A stretch of DNA of 64,000 nt from Sialis fuliginosa (taxonomy: Eukaryota; Arthropoda; Insecta; Megaloptera; Sialidae): contig OY540821.1 of NCBI GenBank assembly GCA_961205875.1, forward strand, positions 3,162,001-3,226,000. Direction: 5' to 3'. The number at the start of each line of letters is the position of its first letter. The first letter of the stretch is position 1. A program made the position numbers and the translations under genes. Positions 46,140 through 57,300 of the stretch are shown in pieces. The notes under the pieces were generated by a model that saw only the letters and a program-made list of their open reading frames with translations, was not told where the DNA came from and ran no database searches.

Positions 46140-47904
46140 CAAGGTATATAAAGACAAGGTAGTCTCAACAATTCCTTGACCAATCAGCGTTGGTGCGGGA
46201 ATTGACGTCACCTGGGGGATCTATTCAATTGTCATAAATTTTTAATAGAATATTAATTACAAAAAATTCCTTTATTTATTCTTGTTTTCGTATTTTTTGA
46301 TATTTTAGCAACACACATGGGCGTAGCCAGGATTTTGTTCAGGGGGGGGCAAAATTTTTTTTTTTGAAACCGATTGGTCGGCGTGTTTTGCCTAGTACCC
46401 CGAGGTAATAAGAGAGAGGTGAGCAAAAAAAGCTCTCACATTATTATGGTAACCTTACCTAAAAAATTTTATAAAAATTTTTTTTAATAAAAATATTTCA
46501 ATGGGCCTCACATTTTTGGCGTCTGGGACCTCGAAATGTGTAAGAACGACTCTGATAAATGGCCATTAATGTAAACAAAATTTGGTAAATCCTTTTTTTC
46601 TTAAATTAAATGCTATAGTTTCGTTGCAACTTGGAACTTTGGCTCGTGAAAATCCGTGATTTTCATTAACTTAATAAATCAATTTTTTGGTGTGTTCTTG
46701 ATTATTATCGAGGAATTATAAAAGAGCCATGAAAAAATTAACATTTTCATTATTTATTATATATCTAGATAGGTGCGCAAAAAGTAACAATGAAAAGTCA
46801 TTCTTTTTTTCATTTCTTCTTTTATTTTCGCCACATTTTTTTCAATCAATTAATTAATGTATGTGCAATAATGTGCATATCTTTTTGAAGACAAAATCCT
46901 CTACAAAAATGTACTCTACGTTGTTATTTTGGTGTTTTTATTTTTATTTATAATTTTTTTATTTAATGTAAAAAATCGATCTAATTTGAATTGATAATAC
47001 ACATGTATAGTTGAAATATCAAAAAAACTTCTTTTTTTTGTATAAAAAGGATAAAAAGGCAATGACATGAATAGTTTACCCGCTTTAACAAGAGATTGCA
47101 ATAAAAAAAAACAATGATATTTAAATTTTCGAATCTAAAAATGTCAATATTTAGCCAATGAACTGATTCATTTGTTACTTAGTTCACGAGCTAGGGGGAG
47201 GGGCAAGCGTCCCCCCTTGCCCATGCTTTGTGGGTAGTTATTTTAACACAAAACACAGTTTTCACTGTTGCCAACACTGCGACCTTTGCCTTTAGGTGTT
47301 TTTATTTTATTTTTAATTTTCCCTGATATTTTAGTTTACATGGAAAAGTAAAAGATTGTGTTTAAAAAACTTTGATATTTGATTTTCTGGATCCAAAATA
47401 TAAATTTATGTTCAAAAATCCAATGGACATCATAGAAGTCTAGAAATATCCCTGTTTGAGCAATAATACTGATTTACTTATTACTTTTTGTCCACAAGCT
47501 AGGGGGGGGCAAGCGCCCCCCCCTGCCCCACCCTGGCTACGCCCATGGCAACACATACAATCAAATAAGTACAAATTCAACATTGCAAAATCATAAAGTG
47601 CTGTCAGAATCATATAACGTATTGCCAACTTAAGAATAGTAAAAATGATGCTTCCCGAATTGACCAAATTGTCTTTGACAGCTTTTTTATGATTTTACAA
47701 TGTTGAATTTGTACTTATTTAATAGTATGTGTTGTTAAAATATCAAAAAAATACGAAAACAAGAATAAATAAAGGAATTTTTTGTAATTAATATTCTATT
47801 AAAAATTTATGACATTTGAATAGATCCCCCAGGTGACGTCAATTCCCGCGCCAACGCTGATTGGTCAAGGAATTGTTGAGACTACCTTGTCTTTATATAC
47901 CTTG
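46140..47904. mobile_element. Foldback element with 228-bp arms, 9-bp duplication (MULE-like), split by hAT
   Basis: Ends CAAGGTATATAAAGACAAGG and CCTTGTCTTTATATACCTTG. The flanks GGTATTATC (46131-46139, 47905-47913) are a perfect 9-bp duplication, though 7 or 11 bp is possible because the termini overlap palindromically. The left arm is cut by the hAT-like element (46316-47547) and resumes at 47556-47608. The right arm is 47678-47904; the loop is about 69 bp. Without the hAT it is 525 bp. Long arms with a 9-bp duplication suggest a Mutator-like origin (inference). Ends carry TTGACCAATCAGC (CCAAT-type) and TGACGTCA.C motifs as in F11. Confidence 0.85.
46316..47547. mobile_element. Non-autonomous hAT-like element, 1232 bp, perfect 8-bp duplication
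   Basis: Perfect 16-bp inverted ends CATGGGCGTAGCCAGG and CCTGGCTACGCCCATG, flanked on both sides by GCAACACA (46308-46315, 47548-47555). CA..TG ends and 8-bp duplication are hAT hallmarks. The empty site can be read from the opposite arm of the foldback (GTTGTTAAAATATC, its inverse). Internal GGGGGGGCAAGCGCCCCCCC-like palindromes lie near the right end and a related one near 47195. No transposase frame is intact. Confidence 0.9.
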
Positions 47905-47935
47905 GGTATTATCCAAGATTGATTTTAGTACCTTA

Positions 47936-49344
47936 TTAAAATAATATTGTTTTCAGTATAATGTATAGAAATAAGGAAAATAATGTTTTTTTCTGTGTAT
48001 TTATTCTGTTTACTTAATGAAATGTACTGTCTGTCTGTCGACAGCTTATATATGAAATTTATAATGAAAATAATACGTGCACGTCGTTTTTAAGAAGAGC
48101 ATATATCATTAAACCGGAAACGAATGTATACTTTTCTAATGATTTTTAATCAATCTTTTTTTTCGATATATTTTTTATGATATTGTATAAAAAGTATTTT
48201 TTTCAGAACATTTTTTCCATGAGATATGTCATTTGCGTGGGATATTTTTCAGATAAAATACCAATACATCAAGTGTCTGTCTCGATTGTCAATATTTAAT
48301 ATAAGCTAGAGCGTTTGACATGTTACAAAAAATATGGTAAATAATGTGACGTATGGAATAATATATAAATATTAAAATATTGTAAGGTGTATGTATATCG
48401 TATATAGGTACACCTCATATTATTATGTCAATACGATAGGAAAATAAAGATTATGAAATAGAGATTATGTTATACAGGATGATTTATAACTAGTGTAAAA
48501 AAATTTTACAGTAGATCGAGGATGTTATTTTAACCAAACAACTTTATGTGAACATGTGTCCGGAAATTCTTCGTGAGGGAGCTACAGCCTTCCAAAGATT
48601 TTACTTAAAATTAGTGTTTATTAGCACACCCAAAGCATGCTTTGCAGTGTGGTATTACTCTCGTCCCATTATTTTTTTCGTATGAAATTTGATAAAATGA
48701 GCATTATATATTACATTTCTTCAGTAACCCCCTTACATGTTTACATTTTCTGAATGAGAATCTTACAGTCTCCATATTCACATAATTTAATATCGATTGT
48801 TTTTAATTTTCTGTCATAAAAATATAAACAAAGTTCAATTTGTCATTTTCGGCCCATTTTTACACCACGGCAACAAAACTACAGCTCGCAATACGTAATA
48901 AATTAACATCAAACCTTTTGAATTCGCTTAATCTATTTGTAGAATAGAACCTTATTAAAACTCAGCCAAATCGGATAACTAGAAGTAAGGAAATGTGCAG
49001 TTTATTTAATATAAATATTTTTGAGTATTTTAACGAAAATTTTGAAGGCAAATATAAAAGTGGTTCGGAGAAGTTCGATAAATATCCGCAGCGCCACTAT
49101 AGTTACTTAGCTTCATTGTATAATATGTTCTGTGGCTTCATCTGTCATATAATATTATTATAATTTATATGTATACAGGGTAGTTCAATAGTGCGTCCGG
49201 CTTTCCAAGCACACTTCCCGTAGGAGATAGAAAAAAAGTTTAAAATTAAAATTATTTTCAACAATACAGGATGTCACATTTTTGCGCTATAACAAAAACA
49301 AAGATTTTTTTAAATGGAATACCCTGTAACGTTTTATGTCTTCC
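47936..49344. other. AT-rich DNA, no gene seen
   Basis: TACAGGATGATTTATAACTA at 48473 and TACAGGGTAGTTCAATAGTG at 49174 resemble starts of common insect repeats; partners were not found. Nothing coding recognised. Confidence 0.4.
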
Positions 49345-49772
49345 GATTAAATTTTTTTACCTCTACATTAACGTCTGTTTATTTTTTAATTTAGTTACAG
49401 TGTTGCCAAATTATTATTTTTTTTCCGAAAAATAACCCATACGCAGGCTCAACCATAAAAAATCGTAGCGACCTCGTTTTTTTGGAAGTGATGAATTTTT
49501 TTAGCAATAATGTTAGTTCAGGTAAAAAGTAACATTTTGATAATAAACAATTTTAATTTAGTTCTACAGGGTGTTAATAAAAAAATGCCAAAGTTCGCAA
49601 TCTTCAAAATGATCAAACTCATTTTTTTTAAATGTGATTACCCTTTTTTTATTTCACTATTCGATGGATTTTTTTCTCGTTTTTCGGAAAAAAAATTATA
49701 ATTTGGCAACACTGTCACTAAATTAAAAAATGAACGGACGTTAATATAGAGGTTAAAAATTGACATGCTATT
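49345..49772. repeat. Inverted-repeat element
   Basis: TTACCTCTACATTAACGTCT, TTTTAATTTAGTTACAGTGT and TGCCAAATTATTATTTTTTT on the left are mirrored at 49680-49768. Arms are about 85 bp. The left TIR may extend outward (49270-49350). The centre includes CTACAGGGTGTTAATAAAAA at 49564. Confidence 0.65.
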
Positions 49773-50776
49773 TAATAACTTTAATGTTATCGATTTCCAT
49801 TATCAAAATCTGATAATTTAGACCAGGGGTGTATGGAGCCAGTGGGTCCGTCGATTTTTATCTAGTATTTTTTTGTTCTTTAATTTTTTCCTGAATTGGG
49901 TCTTGTAGAAGATTTTATGACACAAACATATACTTTATTTATTTATTATAGGGCCAACCATTTCGAGAAATATTGATTAAAAGAAAGTATTGCAGAATTT
50001 TACTTAATACGGATGCTTCAAATTACACAAAATAAGCTTATATTCTTGTTCAATGATTAAAAATAAGATACAAAGTTAATATAAATATACCTCGAAAACT
50101 GTATTTTCTTCAACAAATAGCCATTTATAGTTTCATTTTTAATATGATTTTGTAACAGTAATACAACTGGCTATAAGTCTATAATGACAAATCGTGACGT
50201 AATGAGAATACTTAAAATGGCGGGTGCCCATGATGCTTAGATTTTTAGAAAAACAAAACAATGACTTTTGAAAACCGTCCGACCTCTACGAAACCAGCTA
50301 AGGGTTAATATAAACTTTTAAATATATGTTAGTATTTTTATTCTCTTTATAATAATTTCGAGAAAAAATAAATAAGTATTTAAAAGTATGTTTATTTTTA
50401 GTAAATTTTACTAAAAACTTAAAAAGTAAAATCAATCAAAATCGTATGGGGCGTTCCTAGCTCGCATAATAAAATGGATTACCGGTACGCATACACGTCG
50501 TTAAGCGAGGGTTAAATGCGTGTACATATTCTATCGAGTAAACAATTTGTTTCTTTCTGTAACGGTTTCGTTTATCGTCAATATTAAATGAAATGTTAAT
50601 AAAATATACCCGTTCTAACGGACGCCTACGCGTGTAAATCAGTGGCGTATCAACAGTATTTTTTTTAATTAAAATTTTTGAAAATAGAATAAAATTGTTA
50701 CTTCAAATCAAATACGTTTCGTTCCGTATCCGTCTGTCTGTCTCCTAAATCACTTGCTTAGATGTCTCTCCTTTTT
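49773..50776. other. No gene; F5 repeat inside
   Basis: 50190-50310 is F5 in reverse (GACGTAATGAGAATACTTAA, GGCGGGTGCCCATGATGC). 50440-50640 is unique and slightly GC-richer. No exon recognised. Confidence 0.45.
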
Positions 50777-51542
50777 AGGGTTCCGAAGAAACCCTATTAA
50801 TATCGCCTTGTCGTCCGTCCGTATGTCCGTCCGTCCGTCCGTCCTTTTCACTCAAAGCTAAATAGCTCGTTAACTATATAAGCTAGAAACTTGAAATTTT
50901 TACTGAACATGTAAAATGACACCCTCTAGTAAAATATGTACAAATTTATTGAATAAATAATTTTTCAGGGGGGGCAATAAGGAGCTAAAGCTAGGTAAAA
51001 AAATATTTTTTTTATACCAAGGCATGTGGCACGTTAAAATGTATAACCAAACAAGCGGAATTTGTCCCTTTTTAAATTTATTTCTAAATCAAAAATGGTG
51101 CCTGTAGGGGGCTTTAAAGCAAATCCAATAAAATAAAAAAATTGTATACCAAGACATGTGGCATGTCAAAATGTACATCTCAATTAGTAGAATTTGACCA
51201 TATTTTTTATTTTTTTTCTAACTCAAAAATGGCGCCTGTAGGGGGCTAAAAGCAGTGTTTTATTTTGTCCCCCCCCCTCTATCTCTGTAACTACTGGCTC
51301 AAAAAATCTGAAAAAAATTTGGTAACGAAGCTTTGGTGGGACTACCAACGACAAATACTAAAGTCAATAATATAATTTTAAATTTTGGAATTATAGGGAG
51401 GGGCGTCATATTAGTAGAACATGACACTTTTTTTATATTTTAACTTTAACTTAAAAATGCACCTGTAAGTGGTTCCAAACATTGTAGTACGTACTTCGGA
51501 ACCCTTATGGCATACACTCGTGTATGTCTTGCCCGAATTATT
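50777..51542 (+). repeat. F2 interspersed repeat, copy c
   Basis: Starts AGGGTTCCGAAGAAACCCTA and ends CGTACTTCGGAACCCTTATG, TATGTCTTGCCCGAATTATT. It holds a single copy of the roughly 290-bp unit, against about three in copy b. The segment before CACCTGTAAGTGG has a small deletion relative to b. Confidence 0.85.
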
Positions 51543-51699
51543 CAGAATTAGTACTAAAAAAATATTAATGTTTTTTCATGAGTTATCGGATGGATTTGAT
51601 AAAAAAAAAGAACATTTGTAAAATAAATTTATAGTAATCTACTTTGAATCATTTTTAATTTAATTTTGTTTAAATTAAATAATTATACAAACCTACTTA

Positions 51700-51814
51700 T
51701 AGTCCGAGAGGTGAGCGACAAAATATTGCAACTACTTTATAAAGGCTGATTTTTTTTATATTACGTCACATTTGTGGTGTAGAGATACAGCCTGCCGCCA
51801 GTCAGCTAGTTTCG
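51700..51814 (+). mobile_element. Harbinger-like MITE, left half
   Basis: TAGTCCGAGAGGTGAGCGAC through ACAGCCTGCCGCCAGTCAGC matches the left arm of 45478-45862 and is preceded by TTA. The right arm is missing. Confidence 0.8.
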
Positions 51815-52393
51815 AACATCCGTTGACGCATGCGCTTAATCAGTTTCGGTTGTTAGGAAATATTCAATTTTAGCCATCATGTCTGACTTATCATCAGTCC
51901 AGCCATGTCAATGTTATAAACAGTTTAACTTCAATCTGAAGCTTGTATGATTTATAGTTCCAGAGTTCTTCGTCGTCAAACAGGAGGTGTTTTTATTTAT
52001 CCACGTAATATCATCTATAAATAAAATAATAATTATTTCTAACGTTACCCCATGCTATCTACGCTCCTGTTACATACAGATTGTAATACAGACACACACA
52101 CACATATACGTATATACGTACATATGTCGGACCCGGATAGGTTTAAATTAATCCGGAATTATTAAATATTTAACCGGAAATAGAGCGGGTAAACACCGGA
52201 TAATTATATCACAGTAAGTGTTCTCTGATTGTTCGTTTTATTATCTCTCTCTCTCTCTCCCACATACACACACACTCGTTTCCTGGTATAGATTGATATA
52301 ATTTATTATTTATCATAAATTACATGTGGCTTCGTTCGCGATTATTTCGAAATCTAATAATTTTTATTTGAAAATATCGATTGGTTTCTTTCC
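51815..52393. other. Spacer with microsatellites
   Basis: F13-like phrase at 51925-51990 (TATGATTTATAGTTCCAGAG). A (CA)n run is at 52090-52102 and (CT)n at 52243-52258. No exon recognised. Confidence 0.45.
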
Positions 52394-52800
52394 TCCTTAA
52401 TACGGACCTGCCGTAATTCAATTATCGCATAGCCTAAACGGAGATTAGGGTATTTCAAATAGTGAAAACCCCATCAAAATCGGTTCAGTAGTTTTCGTAT
52501 TAAGTCAGAATGAATACTTGATTTTTTAAACTACTGAAAACTACTGAACCGATTTTTATGAGATTTCTAATGTCCTACTGTAATACAATTTAAAATAATT
52601 CAAAGGTAACAGTGAAAGCCACATAAAAATCGATTCAGTAGTTTCCGTCACAAATCGACACAAATAATTGATTTTATTTTTATTTTTTGTCTCGATTTGT
52701 GACGGAAACTACTGAACCGATTTTGATGAGATTTTCACTGTTTAAGACCCTAGAATTATAGGATAACTGAATAAAGGCAGGCCTGTGTTAAGAAAAAATA
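52394..52800. repeat. F14 units in inverted arrangement
   Basis: TAATACGGACCTGCCGTAAT and CATCAAAATCGGTTCAGTAG (52395-52500) face AAACTACTGAACCGATTTTG (52540 and 52703) and CAGGCCTGTGTTAAG. A perfect mirror GTTTCCGTCACAAATCGA / TCGATTTGTGACGGAAAC surrounds 52640-52710. Confidence 0.7.
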
Positions 52801-52870
52801 TAAATATCATTTTTCTATAAAATAAAAAATGTAGTAATTTTTTCTTTAAAATAATTTCATGAATTTTTAT

Positions 52871-53202
52871 CAGGGCTTCGAACCGTTATTTTTTTCGTTT
52901 CGATTTTCGTTCCGATTCGAGTAAAAAAATATGTTTCGGTTCGGTTCCGGTTTTTGTTCCGAAAAAATAACGGTGTTTCCAGTTTTTCGGTTTTCGGTTC
53001 AGCTCCGAGTGATTAATTAAAAAAAAAATTATTTGTATTACAAATTTTTTTTCTACCATAATTTAGAACAATTAACAATAAAGTGGGAAATAAGATCATG
53101 TCAATGCGCGTATTTTAACATGTACTCAACCGTAAAAACCGATATTTTTATATCGGTTCTGTTCCGGCAAAAAATAACGGTTTTTCCGGTTTTCGGTTCA
53201 GT
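52871..53202. mobile_element. F10 hAT-like MITE, copy 3, right end lost
   Basis: Starts CAGGGCTTCGAACCG; body TCGGTTCGGTTCCGG and AGCTCCGAGTGATTAATTAA matches copies 1 and 2. The match stops at TTTTCGGTTCAGTTTATTTA, before the expected CGAAGCCCTG. Confidence 0.75.
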
Positions 53203-53338
53203 TTATTTAACAATAAGAATAACAAATTACTGCATTGCATTAAAAACATGATCCCCCCCCCCCCGTTCGCATACCCACCTACAAAAATATACACTGTTTA
53301 AAACAAAAAAAGAATAAAAAGGAGCACCAACAAAGAAA

Positions 53339-53514
53339 ATGCGGTTAGTCCTTTTTCGCCATCTCATATTTACAATTGTAATTGCGTTAATTACGACGGG
53401 TGTTTATTTTTACATTACATATGTTCTAAACAGAGTGAACTTCTCACGGTCTCTTAGGAATTCACGTGTTTTATTAACCCTTTCCTTGTCGGAGCGAATG
53501 TTGTTGTTCTACAG
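53339..53514 (+). CDS. Candidate first coding exon, type II membrane-anchor N-terminus
   Basis: ATG at 53339 (context GAAAATGC) opens 58 codons plus two bases, ending CTACAG|GTAATT, a plausible splice donor. The peptide starts MRLVLFRHLIF, then a hydrophobic span of about 20 residues (IVIALITTGVYFYITYV), then a basic polar stretch with NFSRSLRNSR (one N-glycosylation-type NFS) and SLSERMLLFY. This layout is typical of Golgi type II enzymes such as glycosyl- or sulfotransferases; that is inference, and I recognise no specific family. Composition is more balanced than its flanks and the block matches no repeat in the window. A frame of 59 codons can arise by chance, so it could be spurious. Confidence 0.4.
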
Positions 53515-53709
53515 GTAATTATGAATATAATATTTTTTGTTGGGTGTAATTTTGATATTTATTTTACTTTTACAGTATAACCTCTCTTAAAGTACAGTAA
53601 TCCTCCCATTTACGCAGTCAATTGGTTCCATGAAAACAGCGCGTAGATGTAGCAATAGTTTCGAAATGTTGTAATATTTTTTTGTAAAATAAAAGAAATA
53701 TATTAAAAA

Positions 53710-54215
53710 CTAGCTGCTACCCGCGGCTTCGCTCGCGTGGATTTCGAAACCCCCATCCCCATGATATTTTTTCCGCCGGATCGAATGAAACCAATTACAA
53801 CCCTTCATATGTGACAGGGTGTAAAATATAAAATTTTTCTTATTTTTAGTTTTCTTTCATTATACAAAATCGTTAATATCTCGGCTCCTATGCAAGATAG
53901 AGGGTTGTTTTTCTCCCTAAAACTCCCGCTTCCGTAGTATTTTTCCCGCTGGATTGAATAAAATCAATTACAACCCTTCATATGTAACGGAGGGTTAAAT
54001 ATTAATTACTAAAAAAAATAAAAAATGTTCCACCCCTTGCAATTCTTTAAGGGTTGAATTTTCGAGATACGAAGTAGCCTATGTCCATCCTCGGGATGTA
54101 AGCTATCTCACTGCCAAATTTCATCAAGATCGGTTCAGCAGTTTAGCCGTGAAAAGGTAACAAACAGACAGAGAGACAGACAGACACACTTTCGCATTTA
54201 TAATATTAGTATGGA
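53710..54215 (-). mobile_element. Non-autonomous Helitron, 506 bp, both ends intact
   Basis: On the - strand: host A, then TCCATACTAATATTATAAAT, a TGTCTGTCTGTC tract, GCTAAACTGCTGAACCGATC, CATAGGCTACTTCGTATC, a subterminal hairpin CGCGAGCGAAGCCGCG, and GGGTAGCAGCTAG, followed by host T. TC start, CTAG end, terminal hairpin and insertion between A and T are the Helitron hallmarks. It carries no Rep/helicase and contains a partial internal duplication (CAATTACAACCCTTCATATG at 53793 and 53966). Confidence 0.88.
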
Positions 54216-55380
54216 TTAAAAATGTACAACAAAATTAAAAAAGAAAATTGCCATTGCAATACTCTTGGCCACAGTTATTTACTTACTAGAAACTATATAT
54301 GATATTTTGTATGTAGGTATAGATAATTAGGTCTGGCACGTATCAAAAAATATATTTTCCAATGAAAATTCATTTAAAAATGATTTTGAATTATATGCGG
54401 CTGATGCCACAGGTAAATTCTAGAGTAATTAATAAAATTTACGATATATTTTTTACTTTCTTATACCCATGTATATGACATATAAGCCGATTTTTTTCGA
54501 AATCCGGAGTTTGATGAAATTATCTATTTTGACTTTCCCTTAATCCATTCTGATTATTTTCGTCAATGTCTGTGTGTCTGTCGGTCTGTCTGTAAGCACT
54601 GTAACTCAAATACGACAAATCGTAGAAGGGTGAAATTTTATATTAAAAATTAATTTTTGTCTGCGAAGAAAATCTTCTATTTTTGAAAACAATTTTCCAA
54701 CCGGATACGAATTTTATTCTATCTTTTATTAGTTTATCAGAAATATGTTTTAATAAAACAAGAATCACACACTGTTCACTTTCAGGATTACGTATAAGAA
54801 AGTCCCGTGGCGTCCATGGCTGATATTTATTAAATGTATATAAATTGAATGAAACCAAAATAAATTAAGTCGAATTTTTATATATAAAAATAAACATGAA
54901 TTTTATTGTTTTTTTTTTAAATTAAGTATGCAGATAAAGAAAAAGAGGAACATGTTTAATTCCATTCCTTTGTAAAATATGTCAAGTGTATAGACTTATA
55001 CACGTTACCCAAAGTGAAATTAGATCCGGATGAGATTGATGTCGCCTTTTTATTATGCCGGCATTTGATTAAATTTTCTAGAGACTGACTAAAGATCAAA
55101 AACAATTGTAAAGAGATGAATTTATATTTATTAATTTTAATTCGTGGTTAGGGAATATCCATAAACCGCGTTATTAGTAAAGGGTACATCTTTATTATCT
55201 ACATGGGGTGTGGGGCATCATATTAAAATATTACATAACCTTCTAAAGAATTAAAATATCATAAAATCATTTTTTCTAAGATATTCTTTATATTTCTTAT
55301 TTGAGATTTTCAAAATATCAAAAATAAGTGATTATTGCCTCTAGTGTTTCAAGAATGCCCTCTGAATAATAATAACAGTT
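54216..55380. other. AT-rich DNA, no gene seen
   Basis: A short CTGT tract at 54568-54590. No exon or element boundary recognised. Confidence 0.45.
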
Positions 55381-55500
55381 AACCCTTAAATGGTATCATG
55401 GGGGGTCAGCAGATCCTCACAGGTCATGTTTTGATGTTTTTCAAAAATTGAAGAATCGTGCGCTCGTTTGTAAAATTTACGATACCAGTTAAGGTGGAAA
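55381..55500 (+). repeat. F5-like repeat fragment
   Basis: AACCCTTAAATGGTATCATG, GGTCATGTTTTGATGTTTTT and TTTACGATACCAGTTAAG recall 5238-5290 and 5668-5690 combined, suggesting that those two segments belong to one element. Confidence 0.5.
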
Positions 55501-56183
55501 GTAAGAAATGTACTTAAGTTTAAAAAACTGAAACCTGACTATGCTAAAATATTTCAACGTTGAAGTTATAAACGAGTTGTCTTAAAAATATAGAATAGTC
55601 AAATAAAAATGCGGAAAGAACACAAGAAATTCACTTTAAAAAAATTATTTCGATAAAATGAAGAAAAAAATTACTAGCTACAAAAAAAATCTTTCCAGAA
55701 AAACCGAACGAATAAAATGTAATTTAAAAACGTTTACGCCAGCACTGAACCCCGGAAAGATACATGAATACGTATTGCGGTCAACCCCCTCCTCCTACCA
55801 TTTATCCCCCCCCTCCCACCACCGCGTATAAACGATCAAATAAAATGCACGGATCTCGGAGTATTATGATCAAAGATATGTCTGTATGTGTTCGGAATAT
55901 ATTTATATATATTATGTAGGTATATCTAGATGGTCTATGGACAAATCTTGTTTTCAATTGTTTGGAACACTTCCAAGATAGGTATTGCAAAATGTATATA
56001 GATAGACGAGTGAAGCAAGGTTCTATGTGGCATTGTAAAATGCTGATATTTAAAAAAATTTAAACTAGATTGTGCTTAGAAAATACCATAACATTTTTAT
56101 TTGTTAGTTCAACTAACGTAACCCTTTAATTAAAGATGGGGGGGTAGAGATAGTGGAATAGTCGAGTGAGGCTAGGTTCTATA
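55501..56183. other. No feature identified
   Basis: Poly-C runs at 55805-55820. No exon recognised. Confidence 0.4.
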
Positions 56184-56540
56184 AAGTAGTGGCAAAGACC
56201 CCATTAATGGCAAATTTTTAATTAAATGTACTGAATAAGAAATATGTGTTGATATTTGATTACTAACATTTCTGAATATTAATCTATGTATATACATTTA
56301 ACTATCTTACAGCGTGATTTGATGACAATCGGCCATTAGGTGTCAAGATGGTGGATATTTAAACTAATTATTAGTATAATTTTATTAAATATCATATTAT
56401 CATAGCAACTGCTTTACATTGTTTACATTTGACGATTCTTTCTTTTATATCTTTGTGTCGTAGTACTTATCATTTTGTAATAATTACCAAGTGTTCATCA
56501 CTGCGTGCTCATTACTGGTTTTACCTTTACCATTACTGGA
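56184..56540 (+). mobile_element. F4 MITE, copy 7, right end missing
   Basis: Left end AAGTAGTGGCAAAGACCCC preceded by TA; landmarks ATTTGATGACAATCGGCCAT and GCTTTACATTGTTTACAT. The match ends at CCATTACTGGATG. Confidence 0.75.
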
Positions 56541-57300
56541 TGTTTATGAACTTTATTTGTCACTTATTTTTTGTTTTGTCTGAGCATGTAAAAAATAATA
56601 TTTTTTAAAGTGTTATTTGTTAATATTTTTTGATTTTTCATTTGTTGGAATAAAATACTTTGTGTTTTTCATTATTTTTTCTGATAAATAAATGCAAATG
56701 AAAATCAAGTCAAAATTTTTTTTATATTATTGATACAAATATTCATTTTTTAGCTGAGGAAACAGTTAAGAAAGAGAAATAACATTTTAAACGTACCTAC
56801 AATACTAAATTTTTATGTAGTGTAAAATCAAATTTGACTTTCTTGCATGCACTTAAATTGAATATTTCGTTTATTTTTTATATCTAAATTTAATTTTAAC
56901 ATAGACTATCCTTATTATTATTTTGCCAAAATTAAACTGAAATACACAAAATGGTAGTCTTTAAAAAATGATTTTTTTTTTTGTTAATTGGCAACTATAA
57001 TAAAATGATTTATGAGGATAAAATCAATTTAAAAATAATCCAGTGTGTAATTGTGATGATTCGCAATGAGATATTAGCATGGAATATATCCAATATGCAT
57101 AAATGTATTCCATTTAAGTGCTTTCCATTTTAATATGGCCAAAAATTAGCACATCTCTTGTGTAGAGCTCTGGAACAAACAAATAAATCAATAGTGCCCT
57201 CATACACAGCGATTATACTAAACAAGGAGGTTGTGTATCCACACACACACACACACACACACATCTGCGCATACTCAACCATATAAAGATATTTAACCCT
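56541..57300. other. AT-rich DNA with (CA)n
   Basis: A (CA)n tract lies at 57241-57263. Nothing else recognised. Confidence 0.45.

Larger units (their letters stand above)
45251..47933 (-). mobile_element. F4 MITE, copy 6, host of two further insertions
   Basis: Left end AAGATAGTGGTACAAGTCTT and right end AAGATTGATTTTAGTACCT, flanked by TA (45249-45250, 47934-47935). Removing the Harbinger-like MITE (45478-45862) and the foldback (46140-47904) with one copy of each target duplication leaves about 521 bp, the normal F4 size. Landmarks read as in copies 2 and 3. Confidence 0.88.

Noticed and set aside
48473-49190. TACAGG(A/G)TG.TT-type phrases as ends of an insect repeat
   Set aside because: No inverted partner or duplicated target could be paired, so no element was drawn.
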